Origin: an uncultured Oscillospiraceae bacterium
GTDB taxonomy: Bacteria; Bacillota; Clostridia; Oscillospirales; Oscillospiraceae
DNA length: 33,608 nucleotides
NCBI GenBank assembly: GCA_944386055.1
Contig: CALWZP010000023.1
Coordinates: 1 to 33,608 of the forward strand
Reading direction: 5' to 3'
Positions within the stretch are counted from its first letter, which is position 1. Every line of letters begins with the position of its first letter. The notes below the pieces were generated by a model. That model saw only the letters and a list, made by a program, of their open reading frames with translations, was not told the DNA's origin and ran no database searches. The translations under genes were made by a program, and so were the position numbers. Of the stretch, positions 16,103 to 26,157 are shown one piece after another.

Positions 16103-19100
16103 ATGCGGAATCTGAGGAAGCGGCTTCTGGCTCTTGTGCTGAGTCTGGTCATGACCGTCAGCCTGCTGCCCGGCACGGCCTATGCCGCCGTGGGGCAGCT
16201 GCTGACCAACGCCCCGGAGGAGAACGAGGCCCTGCTGGAGGCCCTCTCCGAGCTGGCGGGCCCCGAGGACGCCCGGGAATTCTACGCCCTGCTGCAGGAG
16301 TACGGCCTGCTGGACGGGGACGGTCAGTTCGTCACCGACCGGACCATCGACCTGGACGGGGAGGCGTACACCCTAAAGGAGATGGAGGCCCTGCTCTCCG
16401 ACCCGGACACCGACCTGTCCCAGATGGCGGAGGTGGACGGGGTGCCCATCACTCTAAGGGATCTGGCCACCGTCATCGCCATCGAGCGGGAGATCCAACA
16501 TCTCCAGGAGACCTATTTCTCCGGGGCCACCTTCGAGGGCGAGGCCCGGGACAACCTCAACAGCCTGCTGGACCAGCTCCAGACCCAGGGGCTGACCCTG
16601 TCCGCCGACAGCGCCCGGGCGGCGGGGGATCAGGTGGTGCTGAGCGACACCGGTAATGCAAGCGTGGAGGGATATACTTATCATTACATCTCCACCAGCA
16701 GCCGTTTCCGGCCGGAAAATGGCGACATCTTCTCAGTGAAATTCAAGCTGGCCATCCCGGACGCCATCCAGAAGCTGGCAGGCAGCGCCGATATCGTCGT
16801 CTCGCTTCTGGCGGGAAATGCTCCCGGTGACTCTCTGGCTATAACTTTGGATTCTCAAACGATCCAAGTCACTAACGCTGCCGCGCAACCAGACATGGCA
16901 TACACACTCTCCGGTGAGGTGGGTGAAAATTGGACCGACTATCGGTATCTGTATCTGGGCGTGTCATGCCAGTTTAGTGACCTTAATGTTGGTGAGTATG
17001 CTTTCGCTACCAACTTTTACAACCATTCTTTCGGTGATCTCTACGGCGGCGTATCCTTCTATGAGCCGGAGGGATTCCTGTTTCAAGAGGGCAGCACTCG
17101 GAAGGAGAACTGGAACTGCCTCTTTGATGTGAAGTTCAGCCACCCTGAGCTGGTGAGTATGTGGACGCAGACAGAGGAAGGAACCTATCCCCATGGCACA
17201 ACTTCGGTCGCAAGCTTTATGCTTGACAATTTAGATGAGGGTTATAAGGCATTGGACAGTACCCTTGTCTATCTACAGCGCTGTATCAATGGTCTATCCA
17301 AGGACAATGCCTTACGCTTTCAAATCAACGCCACGGTCAAGCATACCAGTACTGAGAACCAAATTTTGGTGTCCAGCCTTGAACTATTCAAAAGCTATAA
17401 TGAACAACATTCGAGTTTCACCGTGGATGATAATCGTTCGAGCGGCAACTTTCCCATTCGTATTTCTGCCGGGGATCCCGGCGGAACGATCACCTTCACC
17501 GCGTTCGATCCCGAATTAAAAACCAGTTATTTGCCCCAATTCTTCTATGTCCCGTATGGCGCAGCTGAATCTGGAACTGATCAAATAGAAAATTTACTTA
17601 CAAACCTTACCACCACCGTCAGCGGCACCAGCATTACGCTGGTGGACCCCACGCCCAGTGATTCCGCCCCCAACCTCACCGTCACCGCCCCGGCGGGGAC
17701 CTACCAGAGCGGCGACCTGATCCCCATCAACATCTACGCGGACGAGTACATCAAGGTGACGGACAAAACCAAAACCATCCAAATCAACGGTGAGGGTTAC
17801 AGCTTTGAACAGCTCCACGCATCCACCGACGGCAAGTTCATCTCCCTGCTGTACGAGGTCAAGGAGATTGACGCCGGCACCCTCACCGTGAGCATCGCCG
17901 CGGACTCCGGTATCACCGATTTCTTCGGCAACCCGGCCAAGGCGGTGAACACCGGGGACATCAGCGATGTCACCCTGCAGACCCCCCTGCTGAAAAATGC
18001 GGTGGAGAGCCTCACCGCCAGCTATGACGAGGACACCGACCAAATCACCTTCAGCATCACCGCCGATCAGGACAAAAAATACCGGAATCTTTACATCAAT
18101 TCTCCGAACGGGACCCCGTTCCGGCTGCTGGTGAACGGCACCGTCCATCCCGTCACCATGGCCGCGGACCCGGGCAACGCGGAGAACCTCATCTTCATGG
18201 CGGCGCCTTACACGATCACCCCCACCGCCCAGAGGCAGACCGTCACCGTCCAGCTCCAGGTGAACGAGGGGACGGCGGAGACGCCCGACTGGACCACCGT
18301 CCACCGGTTGACCAAGACCGTCACCGTGGACGCCCAGGTGCCCGTCACCAATGTCACCGTCAGCGTGGTGGATGACAGCGGCCAGGAAGTCCCGCCGGGG
18401 AGCGACGGCAAGTACACCATCGCCCTGTCTGATGAAACGACCTACCAGCTCCAGGCGGCGTTCACCCCGGCCAACGCCACCTACCAGACCGGCACCTGGA
18501 GCAGCGACAATGAGAGCGTTGCCAAGATCACCGCCGATAAAGACGACCCCACCAAGGCCCAAATTGAGCTGCAATCCGCCACCGGCGAGGTCAGCTTCAC
18601 TTTCACGGCGGACAACGGCGGGAAGGGCGATGAAGTCAAATCCGATCCCATCACCTTCATCGTCACCGCCGGGGATCAGCTGATCCTGAACATCCCCCAG
18701 TACGCCCGGCAGACGGTGCTCCGGGACGGAGAGGACGCCACAGTCTCCTGGGTCACCAACGCCTTTGACTTCTACCCCGGAGAGGACATCGATTTCACCG
18801 TGGAGCTGTATGCGGGCACCGGCACGAGCGGCAAGCTCGTGGAAACATACACTGTGGAAAACCCGGCGGACAGCACAGAGAGGAAAACCTCGCTGACCAT
18901 CCCGGCAGAAGACCTGGAAGTGACCTACCCCCAGAGCGAGTACACCGTGAAGGTCAGCATGGACAGTCCCGAGGCCCGGGAAGCCACCGCCGCCCTCACC
19001 GTCCTCTCCCAGCCCACCAGGCTGGGGATCCAGGGCGGCGAGGCCAGCATCACCGACGGGGAAACCCTGGACCTCACCTTCACAGTGAAGAACAACCTGA

Positions 19101-22100
19101 CCGCCACCGGCACCGTGACCGTCACCCGCATGGCCGGGGGCGAGACCGAAGAGAATGCCATCAGATGCCTGTCCGGCGTCAGCGACTATGCCACGGTGCG
19201 CGACGGCGACAAGGTCACCTTCACCCCTGAACCGGTGGACCCCGCCTACCTGTACGACACCTACACCATCACCTTCACCGAGAACCTGGACGACAGCGTG
19301 GACGATTCCTTCGCCCCCGGCGGGGACTCCCTGGTGGTCCGGGTGTACCAGAGCGGGGCGCTGCGCATCGTGACCGAAGACGGGCAGGACACCATCACCC
19401 TGTCCAACACGGACAAGGTGAGCGACCCGACAAAGCTCCCCACCGACAGCGCGGAGATCCTGGCCCTGCGGCAGGAGCTGGGCCTCATCGAGTATGTGAG
19501 CATCAACGCCGACGAGCACGACTGGAGCAGCTTCAGCGACGGCATCAAATGGGCGGCGGCCAACGAAGGCGACGCCGATGTGGCCGTCAACTACCAGCAG
19601 GGCGGCCTCTGGGACGATGTGCTGGACCTGAGCTATGAGACCTACCTGCCCCAGACCCGGATGGCGGTCTCCGCCACCCTGGACGGCACCGCCACCGTCA
19701 CCGCCACCCACGCCGCCACCAACATGTCCGACAGCGTGACGGTGAATGTGGACACCCTTCGGGACCAGCTCTACCTCTTCCAGGTGAGCCCCGCCCGGAC
19801 GACCGCCCTCACCTACACCGACGGCGCGGTCGAAACCAAGACCGTCTACACCAACGGCGACGGCCTGCTGGCCCTCTACGAGCCCAACGGCATCGACAGC
19901 GATGTGAGCCTGCGGGCCAGCTCCGCCGCCGGCGGAGACCCGGACGACGAGAGCGACACCAACCCCCTGCTGGGCACCATCCCCAAGAGCGCCCTGGTCA
20001 GCGGGGAGCGGGACGCGGCCAAGCTGCAGCTCTACCCCCTGAACACCACCACCCTGGTGCCCGCCGCCCAGGCGGAGCTCTACCTGGTGAAGCCCGACGG
20101 CACGCCCTATGTTGGGGATGTCACCCTTCGGGGCGGCGTCTATCTGGAGGGGCACTACTGCCAGACCAGCGACGGGGACAGCGTGGACATGGGCGAAAAC
20201 GCCGGTTCCATGCGGCCCGGCAATGTGGACAACACCCTTTCCACCGACGGCGACGGCAAGCTGACGGTGTCCCTGAACGCCACCCAGTTCAACGCCGAGG
20301 GGTACGACGGCCCCCTCACCAACGCGGCGCTGGAGTACTGGTTCGAGCTGCGCTTCAAGGACGACGAATACTTCCCCATGCTGGTGAACATCCAGGGCAC
20401 CATGTCCGCCGACCGCATCCTGCGCACCGGCAGCGCCGTGGTGGTGCTGGAGAAGGTGCCGAATGGGCAGGAGGACACCCCCTTCCTCACCGCCCAGACC
20501 GTGGCCTACGGCAGGAGCGCGGCGGACGGGGAGCTCCAGGTGCGGGATGTGCTGGGCTCCACCGGCAAGGTGGGCCCCAACAGCACTTTTAAATATGCCG
20601 AGCTCACCAGCTACTTCATGCTCTGGGGGCTGAATACGGCAGACGGGGCCAGCACCGTCTCCATGACCGGGGAGACCGGGGCCGCCCTGCCGGAGCAGGA
20701 GGTGGAGGTCAACACCTTCCCCTTCGCCTATATCCCCGTGGTCACCAACACCACCGTTCTCACCCAGGCCACCATGACCGACTCCGGCTGGCTGGGGGGC
20801 AGGCAGGCCGCCGCTCTCCGGGCCAGCGTCTATCAGAACGGCCAGCTGGTGCGGGATGTGCCCATGCCCTTCCAGGCCGCCGACCTCACCGATGTGGACC
20901 TGGTGGACACGGACGCCGCCGCCCTGCTGGTGGAGATGAAGGGGAGCATCAGCACGGAGGACGCCGACTTCTCCTTCCAGAACAACCAGGTGAGCAACGC
21001 CTTCAACAGAGACATCACCGGGATGCTCAACGAGCTCCAGAAGGTGGGCAGCCCCATGTTCAAGGTGCTCATCACCCCCACCGAGGACAACACCGTGTTC
21101 AACGCCCTCATCTGGGGCGGCTACAACAGCCTGGACATCGGCGATGTGGATTACAGCGGCGCCGACGGCAGCGTGTCCATGGACTACTCCCTGCTGGACA
21201 CCGAGTGGGGCGTGGGCGTCCCCCCGGCGAACGACCTGAGCGCCATGGCCCAGGGCACCTATGACCCGGCGGACGACATCCAGACGGCCATGATCGGCGG
21301 CTCCAACTCCGGCGTGGACATCGGCGCCCAGCTGGAGGGCTACTACGAGGGGCAGTTCTACTACGACACCGACCGGCAGGAGTGGGTCTTCCGCGCCACC
21401 GGCGGCGGCATGACCGCCGGGGCCAGCCTCAGCTTCCAGGCCAACCTCAACGCCTGGGTGGGCATCATCCCCGTCACCGCCACCTTTGGCGCGGGCATCG
21501 CCCTGCAGCTGGACTTCCAGACGGCCACCGTCTACGCCGATCAGGTGGACACCAGCACCTGGACCGCGGAAGCCAAGAGCTGGGAGTCGGTGAACGACTA
21601 TCTCACCACCCTGCGCCTCAACGGCTACATCAACGCCTTCGGCGGCTTCGGCTTCGATTACAGCATCCTGGCCCTGAAGATCGGCCTGTACGGCGAGCTG
21701 TCCGGCGACTCCACCAATACCTTCCTGTCCCGGACCTATCTGGGGAACACGAGCCAGCGGCAGCTCGACGGCCAGGGCCTGAGCGTCAACGGCGAGGTGG
21801 GCATCAAGTTCTACGCCAAGTTCCTGTTCATCTCCTATGAGACGGTGATCGGCTCCGGCAGCTTCAGCTGGAAGAATACCTACAACAACTACGGCGACAT
21901 CGCCGACTACTGGGGCATCCACGAGGATGACGACGATGCCAGCGGCGCCAGCTTCCGGACGGGCCCCGCCACCCTGCTCAGCCGGTCCTACCTGACGGCC
22001 TACGCCGACAGCCGGGCCGACCGGTGGAGCAGTGACAACCCCACCTTCAGCGAAACGGCCAGCATGGTGCAGAACAACGCCAACCCCGGCTCCGAGCCGG

Positions 22101-25100
22101 CGGTGAACGACGACGGCTCCCTGTCCGTCTACATCAGCGACCAGAACAGCGAGAGCTTCTACGACAGCCGTATCTACGCCGGCTCCGTGGGCAAAGAGGG
22201 CAGCGCCATCCACGACGGGACGCCCGACGAAGACGCCCCCGCCGAATACGGCTACGGCGACATGTCCCCCTCCCTGGCGGGCACCGAAAACTTCTCCGTG
22301 GCCGCCTGGGTGCGGCTCACCGATAAGGTGACGACGGACTCTCCCGACGGAGCGGTGGATGAGGACGATGTCCTCACCGCCGACGAGCAGAAGCAGCTGC
22401 TCAACAGCACCGAGGTCATGGCGGCGGTGTACAACGGCACGACCTGGACGACCAGCGCCCTCACCTTCAACGCATCTCCCGACCTGGCCCCGGTGGCCGT
22501 GGTGGGCGATGATGGAAACGCCGCGGTGTTCTGGCGGAGCGTCTACGCTTCCGACCCGGGGACCGAGGGCGAGGACCTGCTGGACTTCGACACCCGGGAC
22601 GCCATTTATGTGAGCTTCTATGATAAGAATACCCAAGACTGGAGCGAAGCCCGGATGGTGTACAACGGCTCCACCGGCACCGTGGCCGGCATCCAGGCCG
22701 CCATGCTCCCCAACGGCACCGCCCTGGTGGCCTTCATCCTGGACCGGGGGTCTGCGGATGAAAAAGCCCCCTATCAGGGCTATGAGCTGGCCTACCGGAC
22801 GGTGGAATCCGACGGCACCCTGGGCGACCTGGTGGTGCTCACCAACGACACGGAGACCGACACCAATCCCCAGGTGGCGGCGGTGAAGAACAATGGCACC
22901 GATTACTTCCTCCTGGCCTGGTACAGCACCCAGGGCGGCGGCGACATCCGCCTCCAGGCGGTGGACGCCGGCGGGCAGCCCCGCACCGGCGGCGGCCTGG
23001 CCGTGCCCGCCAGCGTCAACGCCATGACCCAGGGGAGCGGCCTGGTCATCAGCGCCGACTTCCGTCTGGCCAAGCGGGAAGCGGGCAGCGATGTGGAAGG
23101 GCTCACCCTTGTGTGGCCCCAGGTGGTGAACGACCCCGACACCGGCGCGGCCGACCACAGCGTCCTCTATGGCGTCCGGCTGTGCTCCATCGGCGGCGAG
23201 ACCAGCCTCTCCGCGCCCCAGGAGCTCATCACCCTGCCCGGCCGCACCCTTGCCAACTCCTTCAGCGCCTGGCAGGACGGCGATACCGTCAAGGCCTACA
23301 TCTTCGGCACCTACTATGACCCGCAGCAGACCAAAACAGGTACGCTTCTCGACAAGGACGGAAACCCAATCCTTGGTGAAAACGATCAGGCTCTGACCTA
23401 CGAGGTCCCCGAGGACACTGATCGGCTCCTCACCGGCGGCGGGGCCATCACGGTGAACGCCGCCGAGGTGGACGCCATCACCGTGGACTACGCCAACCTG
23501 CAGACCGAGTCCTACACCCCGGTGGTCTTCACCCTGCGCAACACCGGCGCCTCCCGGCTGGAGAACATCGAGGTCAAGGTGGGCAGCCAGTCCGCCGCCC
23601 TGGCCGGTCCTCTGGACCCCGGCCAGAGCGCTCCGGTCACCGTGATGTACCAGACAGGAGAGGAAATCAAGAATCCCACTTACACCGTCACCGCCGGCGG
23701 TACCCAGCTGGCCAGCGGCACCCTCCACCTGGACTACAACGACATCGGCATCTCCAGCATGAAGGTGGTCCGGGAAGAAGCGGGAGAGCGGGATGTGCTG
23801 GTGACCCTGTACAACGACGCGGCGGCCAAGCTGGCCGGCTCCGGCCGCACCGTGGAGCTGACCTTCTACACCGACTCCCAGCGCACCCAGCCCGCCGCGG
23901 TCAGCCTGTCCGGCAGCCAGAGCGGCGGCAACACCATCACCCTCAGCGATGACGCCCTACGCCGCATCGACCAGGGCAGCATGACCGTTCTGGTGACCTA
24001 TGACCTGGCGGACTATGTGACGGGCACCCTGAAGCAGTCCGAGGTCCCGGAGAGCGGCGTGCAGCTCTATGCCGATGTCCGGGTGAAGGACAGCACTGAC
24101 AAGGTCATGGCCGAGTACGCCACCGGCGACAACCAGTCCGCCGTCCGGCTCACCGGCCTCTACGCCCGCACCGGCCAGCGGGCCACCCTGGATGTGGCGC
24201 AGGACGAGACCACAGACGGCGCAGCCACCACGGCCCAGGTCACCCTCACCAACAACTCTCTGCAGAAGCTGAGCACCGGCACCCTCATGGCCGCCCTGCT
24301 GGACGGGGACGGCAATGTGCTGGAGACCCGGCAGGTAGACGCCGTCTCCGGCTCCGGCCCCCTGGACGGCGAGAGCGTCCAATCTCAGGACATTACCTTC
24401 ACCGAGAAGGGCAGCCGGGTGGTGGTCTACGCGGCGGTGCCCGATCCGGATACCGACACAACGCCGGACATCCTGACCTTCGACGGCCTGAGCGTGACCA
24501 TCGACGACTTCGTGCGGCAAACCGATGGCGAGGGCAACCCCACCAATGAATACACCTATGAGCTGCCCAACGAGGTCACCGCCGCCAGCACCGTGGTCAC
24601 CGCTTTCCCGGGGAACGGGACGGATACAGTCACCGTCAACGGGCAGCCATTGACCGACAGCACCGGAAAGAGCGGCGGCAGCACCACAGTAGCCATCAAC
24701 GGCACCACCGACATCACGGTGACCATCGGCGACAAGACCTACATCCTCACCGTCACCGGCCCCGGCGGCTCCGGCGGCGGCCCCGGCGTCACCCGGTACA
24801 CCGTCACCGTGCCCGACGACATCGCCAACGGGACCGTCACCGTGAGCCCCACCCGGGCCAGCCGGGGACAGACGGTGACCGTCACAGCCACCCCAGACGA
24901 GGGGTATGAGCTGGGCTCTCTGACGGTTACCGACCGGAACGGGAACACCGTTACCCTCACGCCCAAGGGGGAGAACCAGTACACCTTCACCATGCCAAGC
25001 GGTCCGGTGACCATCTCCGCCTCCTTCCGGCCCGCGGGCAGCGGAACAGGCCTGCCCTTCGTCGATGTGGCCGGGAGCGACTGGTTCTATGACGCGGTGG

Positions 25101-25609
25101 CCTATGTCTACCAAAACGGCCTGATGGCCGGCACCAGCGCCACCACCTTTGAGCCCAACGAGGACCTCACCCGGGCCATGATGGTCACGGTGCTGTGGGC
25201 CATGGAGGGCGGTCCGGTGGTGAACTACCGGATGGACTATGACGATGTCAGCGACAGCGACTGGTATGCCGAGGCGGTGCGCTGGGGCACCAGCGAGGGC
25301 GTGGTCAACGGCGTGGGGGACAACAGGTTCGACCCCGACCGCTCCATCACCCGGGAGGAGATGGCGGTGATGCTGTACGCCTACGCGGTGCGCAAGGGCT
25401 ATGATGTGTCCATCGGCGAGGACACCAACATCCTCAGCTATGCCGACGCCCTCGAGGTGTCTGAGTGGGCCATCCCCGCCATGCAGTGGGCCTGCGGCTC
25501 CGGCGTCATCGGCGGAAAGCCGGGCGGCGTGCTGGATCCCACCGGTACCGCCACCCGCGCCGAGGTGGCCACCATCCTGCGCAACTTCCACCAGACCTTC
25601 GCAGAATAA
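16103..25609 (+). CDS. Giant SLH-anchored surface protein with Ig-like and propeller-like repeats
   Basis: The 3168-residue secreted protein starts after AGGAGG with a signal peptide cleaving near residue 28 (TAYA/AVGQ). About 30-180 is acidic and helical; about 183-502 is a lower-GC segment. Ig/BIG2-like modules include about 745-856. A long beta-rich middle follows (about 900-2000). A segment near 2000-2400 has repeated blocks resembling a beta-propeller or sialidase-like fold (VAAWVRL, AVVGDDGNAAVFW, AAMLPNGTALVAF). A CARDB-like domain lies near 2456-2547, a VTVSPTRASRGQ-type bacterial repeat near 2898-2975, and three SLH repeats at about 2987-3168 hold it to the wall. No catalytic motif was identified. 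Adhesion, matrix or S-layer-associated structure is the best guess. It ends at a strong terminator and probably shares its transcript with the small Cys gene. Confidence 0.9.
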   Translation: MRNLRKRLLALVLSLVMTVSLLPGTAYAAVGQLLTNAPEENEALLEALSELAGPEDAREFYALLQEYGLLDGDGQFVTDRTIDLDGEAYTLKEMEALLSDPDTDLSQMAEVDGVPITLRDLATVIAIEREIQHLQETYFSGATFEGEARDNLNSLLDQLQTQGLTLSADSARAAGDQVVLSDTGNASVEGYTYHYISTSSRFRPENGDIFSVKFKLAIPDAIQKLAGSADIVVSLLAGNAPGDSLAITLDSQTIQVTNAAAQPDMAYTLSGEVGENWTDYRYLYLGVSCQFSDLNVGEYAFATNFYNHSFGDLYGGVSFYEPEGFLFQEGSTRKENWNCLFDVKFSHPELVSMWTQTEEGTYPHGTTSVASFMLDNLDEGYKALDSTLVYLQRCINGLSKDNALRFQINATVKHTSTENQILVSSLELFKSYNEQHSSFTVDDNRSSGNFPIRISAGDPGGTITFTAFDPELKTSYLPQFFYVPYGAAESGTDQIENLLTNLTTTVSGTSITLVDPTPSDSAPNLTVTAPAGTYQSGDLIPINIYADEYIKVTDKTKTIQINGEGYSFEQLHASTDGKFISLLYEVKEIDAGTLTVSIAADSGITDFFGNPAKAVNTGDISDVTLQTPLLKNAVESLTASYDEDTDQITFSITADQDKKYRNLYINSPNGTPFRLLVNGTVHPVTMAADPGNAENLIFMAAPYTITPTAQRQTVTVQLQVNEGTAETPDWTTVHRLTKTVTVDAQVPVTNVTVSVVDDSGQEVPPGSDGKYTIALSDETTYQLQAAFTPANATYQTGTWSSDNESVAKITADKDDPTKAQIELQSATGEVSFTFTADNGGKGDEVKSDPITFIVTAGDQLILNIPQYARQTVLRDGEDATVSWVTNAFDFYPGEDIDFTVELYAGTGTSGKLVETYTVENPADSTERKTSLTIPAEDLEVTYPQSEYTVKVSMDSPEAREATAALTVLSQPTRLGIQGGEASITDGETLDLTFTVKNNLTATGTVTVTRMAGGETEENAIRCLSGVSDYATVRDGDKVTFTPEPVDPAYLYDTYTITFTENLDDSVDDSFAPGGDSLVVRVYQSGALRIVTEDGQDTITLSNTDKVSDPTKLPTDSAEILALRQELGLIEYVSINADEHDWSSFSDGIKWAAANEGDADVAVNYQQGGLWDDVLDLSYETYLPQTRMAVSATLDGTATVTATHAATNMSDSVTVNVDTLRDQLYLFQVSPARTTALTYTDGAVETKTVYTNGDGLLALYEPNGIDSDVSLRASSAAGGDPDDESDTNPLLGTIPKSALVSGERDAAKLQLYPLNTTTLVPAAQAELYLVKPDGTPYVGDVTLRGGVYLEGHYCQTSDGDSVDMGENAGSMRPGNVDNTLSTDGDGKLTVSLNATQFNAEGYDGPLTNAALEYWFELRFKDDEYFPMLVNIQGTMSADRILRTGSAVVVLEKVPNGQEDTPFLTAQTVAYGRSAADGELQVRDVLGSTGKVGPNSTFKYAELTSYFMLWGLNTADGASTVSMTGETGAALPEQEVEVNTFPFAYIPVVTNTTVLTQATMTDSGWLGGRQAAALRASVYQNGQLVRDVPMPFQAADLTDVDLVDTDAAALLVEMKGSISTEDADFSFQNNQVSNAFNRDITGMLNELQKVGSPMFKVLITPTEDNTVFNALIWGGYNSLDIGDVDYSGADGSVSMDYSLLDTEWGVGVPPANDLSAMAQGTYDPADDIQTAMIGGSNSGVDIGAQLEGYYEGQFYYDTDRQEWVFRATGGGMTAGASLSFQANLNAWVGIIPVTATFGAGIALQLDFQTATVYADQVDTSTWTAEAKSWESVNDYLTTLRLNGYINAFGGFGFDYSILALKIGLYGELSGDSTNTFLSRTYLGNTSQRQLDGQGLSVNGEVGIKFYAKFLFISYETVIGSGSFSWKNTYNNYGDIADYWGIHEDDDDASGASFRTGPATLLSRSYLTAYADSRADRWSSDNPTFSETASMVQNNANPGSEPAVNDDGSLSVYISDQNSESFYDSRIYAGSVGKEGSAIHDGTPDEDAPAEYGYGDMSPSLAGTENFSVAAWVRLTDKVTTDSPDGAVDEDDVLTADEQKQLLNSTEVMAAVYNGTTWTTSALTFNASPDLAPVAVVGDDGNAAVFWRSVYASDPGTEGEDLLDFDTRDAIYVSFYDKNTQDWSEARMVYNGSTGTVAGIQAAMLPNGTALVAFILDRGSADEKAPYQGYELAYRTVESDGTLGDLVVLTNDTETDTNPQVAAVKNNGTDYFLLAWYSTQGGGDIRLQAVDAGGQPRTGGGLAVPASVNAMTQGSGLVISADFRLAKREAGSDVEGLTLVWPQVVNDPDTGAADHSVLYGVRLCSIGGETSLSAPQELITLPGRTLANSFSAWQDGDTVKAYIFGTYYDPQQTKTGTLLDKDGNPILGENDQALTYEVPEDTDRLLTGGGAITVNAAEVDAITVDYANLQTESYTPVVFTLRNTGASRLENIEVKVGSQSAALAGPLDPGQSAPVTVMYQTGEEIKNPTYTVTAGGTQLASGTLHLDYNDIGISSMKVVREEAGERDVLVTLYNDAAAKLAGSGRTVELTFYTDSQRTQPAAVSLSGSQSGGNTITLSDDALRRIDQGSMTVLVTYDLADYVTGTLKQSEVPESGVQLYADVRVKDSTDKVMAEYATGDNQSAVRLTGLYARTGQRATLDVAQDETTDGAATTAQVTLTNNSLQKLSTGTLMAALLDGDGNVLETRQVDAVSGSGPLDGESVQSQDITFTEKGSRVVVYAAVPDPDTDTTPDILTFDGLSVTIDDFVRQTDGEGNPTNEYTYELPNEVTAASTVVTAFPGNGTDTVTVNGQPLTDSTGKSGGSTTVAINGTTDITVTIGDKTYILTVTGPGGSGGGPGVTRYTVTVPDDIANGTVTVSPTRASRGQTVTVTATPDEGYELGSLTVTDRNGNTVTLTPKGENQYTFTMPSGPVTISASFRPAGSGTGLPFVDVAGSDWFYDAVAYVYQNGLMAGTSATTFEPNEDLTRAMMVTVLWAMEGGPVVNYRMDYDDVSDSDWYAEAVRWGTSEGVVNGVGDNRFDPDRSITREEMAVMLYAYAVRKGYDVSIGEDTNILSYADALEVSEWAIPAMQWACGSGVIGGKPGGVLDPTGTATRAEVATILRNFHQTFAE

Positions 25610-25623
25610 CAGCCCCGCAGCAG

Positions 25624-25677
25624 AAGGGCCCCCGCTCGTCAGAGCGGGGGCCCTTCCTGCACAACTGCCTGTGCAGG
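25624..25677 (+). terminator. Terminator and adjacent hairpin after the giant gene
   Basis: Perfect 14-bp arms (25624-25637 and 25642-25655) enclose GTCA just after the stop codon. A second 8-bp hairpin (CCTGCACA/TGTGCAGG, 25656-25677) follows immediately. Neither has a T-run. The remainder, 25678-25840, contains no gene that I can support. Confidence 0.65.
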
Positions 25678-25840
25678 CCGCGCAGTCACGAAGGAGGCGC
25701 CCCTGACAAAGCGGGTGACCGCGCGGTACCTGCTGTGAATGGGAAAATACGGATTTCTGGATTTTGAATCCACGAAAGGACCGCAGACAGATCTCTGAAG
25801 GCGGGACTTAGCAAGCCGTTTCTGCGCCAACATGCCGGCC

Positions 25841-26155
25841 AGAATTTGCGGAGCTGTCAGCAAAGAGGTTCAAGAAAGTTTTCCGCAGGATTTCTGCTTT
25901 TTTCCCGACCTTTCCGCTCCGTTCCACTTATTTTTTATCGCTCTTTGACCCCACTGTTTCCGTGTGTTCCGCACCGCTCTGCGGCTGAAAGTGTGGTCAA
26001 AAAGTCTCCCGCCCTTTGCCGGTCGCAGCTTATCGGCAAAGGGCGGGAGGTATTTTCTGCCTCTGTTCCTTGCATGAAACTCTAATAAGGAGGAACAGGA
26101 GAGCTGTTTTGACTTTGCGTCCGACTCAGGATTTAGGGGGCTGCAAACAACAAAA
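25841..26155 (+). repeat. Dispersed noncoding repeat, left copy
   Basis: Positions 25841-26010 align without gaps to 32549-32718 with 45 differences in 170 bases (about 74% identity). A hairpin with a 16-bp stem follows at 26006-26049. A boundary motif near 25841 (AGAATTTGCGGAGCTG) recurs 287 bases later near 26128 (AGGATTTAGGGGGCTGCAAAC), just before the LysR stop codon. The copy lies left of the LysR/AKR block, as its partner lies right. The family is unrecognised; an RNA element or small mobile repeat is possible. Confidence 0.75.
26006..26056 (+). terminator. Terminator-like hairpin inside the left repeat
   Basis: Perfect 16-bp arms (26006-26021 and 26034-26049) with a 12-base loop are followed by GTATTTT. 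The right repeat keeps a comparable hairpin with changed bases, so the structure rather than the exact sequence appears conserved. Confidence 0.65.
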
Positions 26156-26157
26156 AG

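Noticed and set aside
17594-23728. A 2044-codon open frame on the minus strand opposite the giant SLH gene
   Set aside because: It is a shadow of the GC-rich sense gene: low-complexity Gly/Val/His/Gln content, no domain, no ribosome site, and the sense strand has a signal peptide and known domains throughout.
23957-25591. A 544-codon minus-strand frame opposite the end of the giant gene
   Set aside because: Same composition artefact; it runs opposite the clear SLH repeats.
25846-26085. Similar short peptides (LFP-VPHR--AE-VVK) encoded at 25846-26085 and 32611-32964, suggesting a small protein family
   Set aside because: The differences between the copies are spread evenly over the three codon positions, and the frames run through hairpins. 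The similarity comes from a noncoding repeat.
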